From Fibrobacterota bacterium (GTDB lineage: Bacteria > Fibrobacterota > Chitinivibrionia > Chitinivibrionales > FEN-1185): DNA of 8,570 nt. Made by a program: the position numbers and the translations under genes. Below are positions 5,670 through 8,570 of this stretch, piece by piece. The notes below the pieces were generated by a model. That model ran no database searches. It saw only the letters and a program-made list of their open reading frames with translations, and was not told the origin of the DNA. Within the stretch, counting starts at the first letter, position 1; every line of letters begins with the position of its first letter. The stretch is from contig PLWQ01000015.1 of the NCBI GenBank assembly GCA_003165595.1, forward strand, positions 22,937 to 31,506, read 5' to 3'.

Positions 5670-6899
5670 TTATTCCACCGGATTCAAAATCCTGCCCATG
5701 AACAGAATGATGCCGGTCGTGTTGTCGCGGATGAGAAAGAGGAACGGATGGTCGGCGCGAAAAGTAAAATGTTTTTTAGGTGGAGGTGGAGCACCGCCCC
5801 CACCTAATGCCCCAGCAGTAGCCGCAGCAGCCTCTGTGCCTTCTTCATCAACATCAACAAAAGCCTTGTGAATTACCGCAGAAATATTCAGCTCCTTGTT
5901 TCCAGTCATGGCGGAAAAATCCGCGTTTCCTTTTACGAATGCATCCCGCAGTCCCATTGAATAAAGTTCTTTGTTCAACATGAAATCCTTGGTCGTTCTG
6001 AATTTGGGCAAATACATTTTAACGCTCGATTCCTTCATTCTTGAAATCATATTACTGACTTCCCCTGCCGAAGTTTTCCCTTCCATGGATTTGAAACCGT
6101 TACGTGTCATCGGCAGAATAATTACCATCGATGTACTATTTCCGGTGTAAGGCAAACTGATGCATTTTATGGAGTCGTTTTCGAAATAATCGAATTCATT
6201 GGGGCCTCTAATCATCATTTTTACTATCACGGAATCCTTTGAAGAGAACCAGAATGGCATATTGGTTGTAAATGGCTTCAAGAATTTATTCGCCCATGCT
6301 CCCTTGAAGTATATCGCATCTGCCAAGACCATCTTCGTCGAATCATTTAGCACGCCGGGTTGAATCAGGTTCGTGATCTTGTCATTCGTCTTGCCTTCAA
6401 CCCACTTATTGATTTCGACTCTGGCCTTTTCCGGCTCATTCCTATAATCAACATAATTGAACCCTGCTTCATAGTTCTGGCTTGTCATATCCAGAAACTC
6501 TGGCAAGAACCTGTAGTCCTTCTGCATCCATAAGCTGTTCGCGACACTGAGTTTTACATCCCCTTTCTTCTGCACGTCATTAATTCTTGCCTGCAACGCC
6601 CCGAACCCTTCATGAAAAGACTTCTCATTCTTCCCGAAATGAAGAGCCTGCATCATTTGCTTCTCTGTATTTCCCCGCGCTCCGGCGTAGGTCATGGCGA
6701 GAGCAGTTGAGATGCTGTAGGGAGAGAAGAAGATATTGCCCTTGGCGGATTTCAGCTTTGCATATAGATCAAATGCGAATGCGTTGTTACCGGAAACAAC
6801 GTCGGAAAGGGCGGCAGGCTGTTGGGCTAAAAGGATGCTGGTGAGCAGGAGAAGAGGAAACGTGGCCGTCAAGTATGGAATCTGGTTGCTCGGTTTCAT
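5670..6899 (-). CDS. Secreted serpin (serine protease inhibitor family)
   Basis: This is a complete serpin of 409 residues. Family landmarks in order: NIFFSPYSIS (55-64), VLADAIYFKGAW (191-202), hinge EEGTEAAAAT (352-361), DHPFLFLIRD (383-392) and the end ILFMGRILNP. The hinge has the small residues at P12-P9 expected of an inhibitory serpin that can insert its loop into sheet A. Counting from E352 as P17, P1 would be G368 inside a run of four glycines (366-369), followed by APPPPKK; no Arg, Leu or Met sits at P1. The N-terminus MKPSNQIPYLTA plus a leucine-rich core to LLAQ is a signal peptide without lipobox, so the product is exported. GGAGG lies 6 bases before this ATG; an in-frame ATG eight codons upstream lacks such support. 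It follows the propeller gene by 82 bp on the same strand and may share its promoter. The target protease is unknown. Confidence 0.97.
   Translation of the reverse strand: MKPSNQIPYLTATFPLLLLTSILLAQQPAALSDVVSGNNAFAFDLYAKLKSAKGNIFFSPYSISTALAMTYAGARGNTEKQMMQALHFGKNEKSFHEGFGALQARINDVQKKGDVKLSVANSLWMQKDYRFLPEFLDMTSQNYEAGFNYVDYRNEPEKARVEINKWVEGKTNDKITNLIQPGVLNDSTKMVLADAIYFKGAWANKFLKPFTTNMPFWFSSKDSVIVKMMIRGPNEFDYFENDSIKCISLPYTGNSTSMVIILPMTRNGFKSMEGKTSAGEVSNMISRMKESSVKMYLPKFRTTKDFMLNKELYSMGLRDAFVKGNADFSAMTGNKELNISAVIHKAFVDVDEEGTEAAAATAGALGGGGAPPPPKKHFTFRADHPFLFLIRDNTTGIILFMGRILNPVE
5776..5807. repeat. Inverted repeat coding for the serpin reactive loop
   Basis: TTAGGTGGAGGTGG (5776-5789) pairs with 5794-5807 around a 4-base loop, with 12 of 14 positions matched and the outer eight perfect. 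In the gene it encodes the reactive-loop stretch LGGGGAPPPP: Gly GGN codons in one arm, Pro CCN codons in the other. Confidence 0.6.
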
Positions 6900-6981
6900 A
6901 ACAGACCTCCAATAGGAATCCAATGGATCAGAACAATATCATCACGGTCCCGTAGGCTGATGTTATAACGCTGTGTTCCGG

Positions 6982-8187
6982 TCATTTCGATACAACAAAC
7001 GACGAATGCAACGAACCATTCTTACTCTTGATTGACATTAGATACGTGCCCGTCGACAAACCCGGCAATGGAATACTCATCATGCCGTTATTCGCCAGAT
7101 GTGAAGCTGAATAGATTCTTCTTCCGGCAACGGTAAATAGTTCGATGGTTACTTTGCCACCATCCAAAGGGCTCGGCAATACGATGGCAATATCATTCTT
7201 TCGGACGTTGATTTTGAATTCGCGGCGGTTGGTTATTGACGATCCATGCTGGGGGATTACGCCGACCATTTCTGAAAGCGGCCTGTACCAGACACCGCTG
7301 CCGTTCGTTCCGGCCAAAATATTGCTGCCGTTCACTGCAAGAGACCAGATATCAGTATTCGAGAGGCCAGAGTTGACTGCAGTCCAGCTTGTGCCATTGT
7401 TGGTAGAAAGAAAGACTCCATCCAATGTACCGGCAAAGATATCGTTACCACTGACAGCAAGACATAATACGATAGGATTCGTGATGCCGGAATCAACCGG
7501 AGTCCAGCTTGTAGCATTAATTGTATGTATCAGGATACCTCGGCCATAAGTTGCCGCAAAGATATTGCTGCCGCTTACGGCAAGGGACAGGACTGCAATA
7601 TCTGCCCAAAGGCCGGAATTGACAGCAGTCCAGCCTATACCGCTATCGGTGGAAAAGAAGACCTCACCACTCCAGGTGCCTGCACAAATATTGCCACCAG
7701 TCACGGCAAGCGATGTCACATCAATATTCGTGAGACTTGAGTTGGCCGTAGTCCAGCTTGTACCATTGTTAGTGGATAGATAGACACCTCCACTCTGAAG
7801 TCCGGCCAAAATATTGCTTCCCTTCACAGCAAGACAGTTGACATTAGCATTCGCCGGCAGGCCAGAATTGACCGCAGTCCAGCTTGTGCCATTGTTGGTG
7901 GAAAGAAAGATGCCGCTGTTATAAGTCCCGGCAAAGATATTGCTACCGCTTCCGGCAAAAGAAACCACATTAAATCCCGTGAAGCCAGAGTCAGCCGCAG
8001 CCCAGTTCCTGCCGCCATCGGCTGATACGTAAACGCCGCCACCCATAGTCCCGGCAAAGACATTGTTACCATTCACCGCGAGCGCAGGAACTTGTCCTGC
8101 CATCGGCCCTTGTCCTTGTACCCATTGAGCATTTGCCATATGCGTAAATGCAACTAACAACACGAATAGACAAAGAACCTTTTTCAT
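6982..8187 (-). CDS. Secreted beta-propeller (BNR/sialidase-like repeat) protein with type IX-like sorting domain
   Basis: This is a protein of 401 residues. Residues 1-20 are a signal peptide (MKKVLCLFVLLVAFTHMANA, then QW). Residues 34-305 hold seven tandem units of 40-42 residues with the pattern LAVxGSNIFAGTxxGGVxLSTNNG, SWTAVNSGL; the seventh lacks its second half. The STNNGTSW part is an Asp-box/BNR-like motif, as in seven-bladed propellers. The C-terminal part (about 345-401) has VTIELFTVAGRRIYS, then GTYLMSIKSKNGSLHSSF and VVSK, matching the Por/type IX secretion sorting domain that directs proteins through the outer membrane. Such propellers usually bind ligands or partners; no catalytic residues can be named. 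AGGAGG lies 8 bases before this ATG, which rules out the upstream in-frame ATG at 8226. The serpin gene follows after 82 bp. Confidence 0.92.
   Translation of the reverse strand: MKKVLCLFVLLVAFTHMANAQWVQGQGPMAGQVPALAVNGNNVFAGTMGGGVYVSADGGRNWAAADSGFTGFNVVSFAGSGSNIFAGTYNSGIFLSTNNGTSWTAVNSGLPANANVNCLAVKGSNILAGLQSGGVYLSTNNGTSWTTANSSLTNIDVTSLAVTGGNICAGTWSGEVFFSTDSGIGWTAVNSGLWADIAVLSLAVSGSNIFAATYGRGILIHTINATSWTPVDSGITNPIVLCLAVSGNDIFAGTLDGVFLSTNNGTSWTAVNSGLSNTDIWSLAVNGSNILAGTNGSGVWYRPLSEMVGVIPQHGSSITNRREFKINVRKNDIAIVLPSPLDGGKVTIELFTVAGRRIYSASHLANNGMMSIPLPGLSTGTYLMSIKSKNGSLHSSFVVSK
7273..8088 (-). repeat. Coding tandem repeat, about 120-126 bp unit, seven copies
   Basis: These are the propeller units of the secreted protein. 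Some are nearly identical at DNA level: the roughly 36 bases starting at 7379 and at 7874 differ at one base. This indicates recent internal duplication or gene conversion between units two and six. The fifth unit (ILIHTINATSW) is the most divergent. Confidence 0.85.
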
Positions 8188-8285
8188 TTGATTCTCCTCC
8201 TGTCGAGCAACCTTGGGCTGGTTCAAAGCCGGTGTGAATTGAGAAGATCAAGCAGGTGGAATAGGAAGTAGCCCCGACTTGCTTT

Positions 8286-8315
8286 ATTATACAACCGGCG
8301 TATGTACAGGTGCAA
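8286..8315 (-). promoter_or_regulatory. Candidate sigma-70-type promoter for the propeller gene
   Basis: On the minus strand a perfect TATAAT (8291-8286) is preceded, at 18 bases, by TTGCAC (8315-8310), which keeps the TTG of the -35 box. Transcription would start near 8279 and give a 5' leader of about 90 bases before the ATG at 8187. If the host is a Bacteroidota member with the different TTTG/TANNTTTG promoter, this reading would not hold. Confidence 0.4.
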
Positions 8316-8450
8316 GACGCATAAAGAACCAATCAGTTGAAAACCCGCCCCCCAAATGGTATTATAGGTTTGCAAGCGGCCCGAATTAACCCGCATCTCA
8401 CTCGATAAGGAACCCTGTTATGAAGCTCTTGACAGTATCCCCAAGGAAAT

Positions 8451-8468
8451 TGAATCCCGCAGCGAGCG
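8451..8468 (+). repeat. 18-bp dispersed repeat, copy 3
   Basis: TGAATCCCGCAGCGAGCG is in the same orientation as the other two copies and is intergenic here. A GC-rich hairpin begins 32 bases later, almost the same spacing as copy 1 to its palindrome. Confidence 0.75.
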
Positions 8469-8486
8469 CATTGTCATTTCATTAAT

Positions 8487-8535
8487 AAGGGTAAGGTAAA
8501 GGTGCTTCGCACCATCTATTATGTCTTTTGCCCTT
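8487..8535. other. Possible stem with nested hairpin
   Basis: The inner hairpin GGTGC-TTC-GCACC lies at 8501-8513. An outer stem pairs AAGGGTAA (8487-8494) with TTGCCCTT (8528-8535), eight pairs with one G-U if transcribed as +, and may extend by two G-U pairs. It may be a terminator or an RNA element of a gene beyond the edge; the evidence is structural only. Confidence 0.3.
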
Positions 8536-8570
8536 TACAGGCTGCTCACTGGGGCGTACATCCGGTTGTA

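Larger units (their letters stand above)
8316..8570. other. Non-coding right edge
   Basis: I find no gene that I can support in this stretch. The frames are short: one open frame without a start runs from 8368 to a stop near 8505, and a 21-codon ATG frame begins at 8420. It holds the third 18-bp repeat and the possible structured element after it. Together with the promoter and leader, the gene-free stretch runs from 8188 to the window end. Confidence 0.5.

Noticed and set aside
6899-6923. Alternative serpin start eight codons upstream
   Set aside because: GGAGG is placed correctly for the ATG at 6899, and the extra residues would spoil the signal peptide.
8187-8226. Alternative propeller start 13 codons upstream
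   Set aside because: The AGGAGG site lies inside this extension and the signal peptide begins at the downstream MKK.
8420-8485. ATG frame of 21 codons running through repeat copy 3
   Set aside because: No ribosome-binding site, very short, and composed largely of the dispersed repeat.

Overview
The window looks like a piece of an accessory or loosely organised chromosomal region from a Gram-negative bacterium of medium GC content. The best taxonomic clue is a secreted beta-propeller protein that ends in a domain resembling the type IX secretion (Por) C-terminal sorting domain. That points to the Bacteroidota / Ignavibacteria / Fibrobacterota side of the tree (FCB group). This is an inference from protein features; no rRNA or marker gene is present. 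Ribosome-binding sites are mostly clear GGAGG-like motifs.

Layout. The left edge (1-327, + strand) holds the C-terminal end of a MacB/FtsX-type ABC transporter permease. Every other gene lies on the minus strand. Read in their own direction (right to left) they are: a secreted repeat (propeller) protein with a sorting domain (8187-6982), a secreted serpin (6899-5670), a YfhO-type polytopic membrane protein (5401-2948), a 47-residue lipoprotein (2823-2680), a DinB-fold metalloprotein (2557-2042), an AAA_14/DUF4143 ATPase (1907-756) and a BrnA-type antitoxin with no toxin beside it (669-448). The ABC permease and the antitoxin gene converge on a perfect 36-bp palindrome that probably ends both transcripts. 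The last 380 bases hold a likely promoter for the propeller gene and no supportable gene.

Functional links. The only convincing pair is propeller plus serpin: 82 bp apart, same strand, both with signal peptides, one good promoter upstream. Together they would place an anchored or secreted propeller protein and a protease inhibitor outside the inner membrane. The other genes look functionally independent.

Non-coding structure is the most unusual part. An 18-bp motif, TGAATCCCRYAGCGAGCG, occurs three times in the same orientation. One copy starts directly after a stop codon and one forms the 3' end of the YfhO gene. A cluster of three adjacent hairpins runs up to the ATPase start codon, a 7-bp tandem repeat sits upstream of the orphan antitoxin, and a near-perfect inverted repeat codes for the serpin's reactive loop. 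I see no CRISPR array, tRNA, rRNA, transposase or phage gene, and no clear multi-gene defence system.
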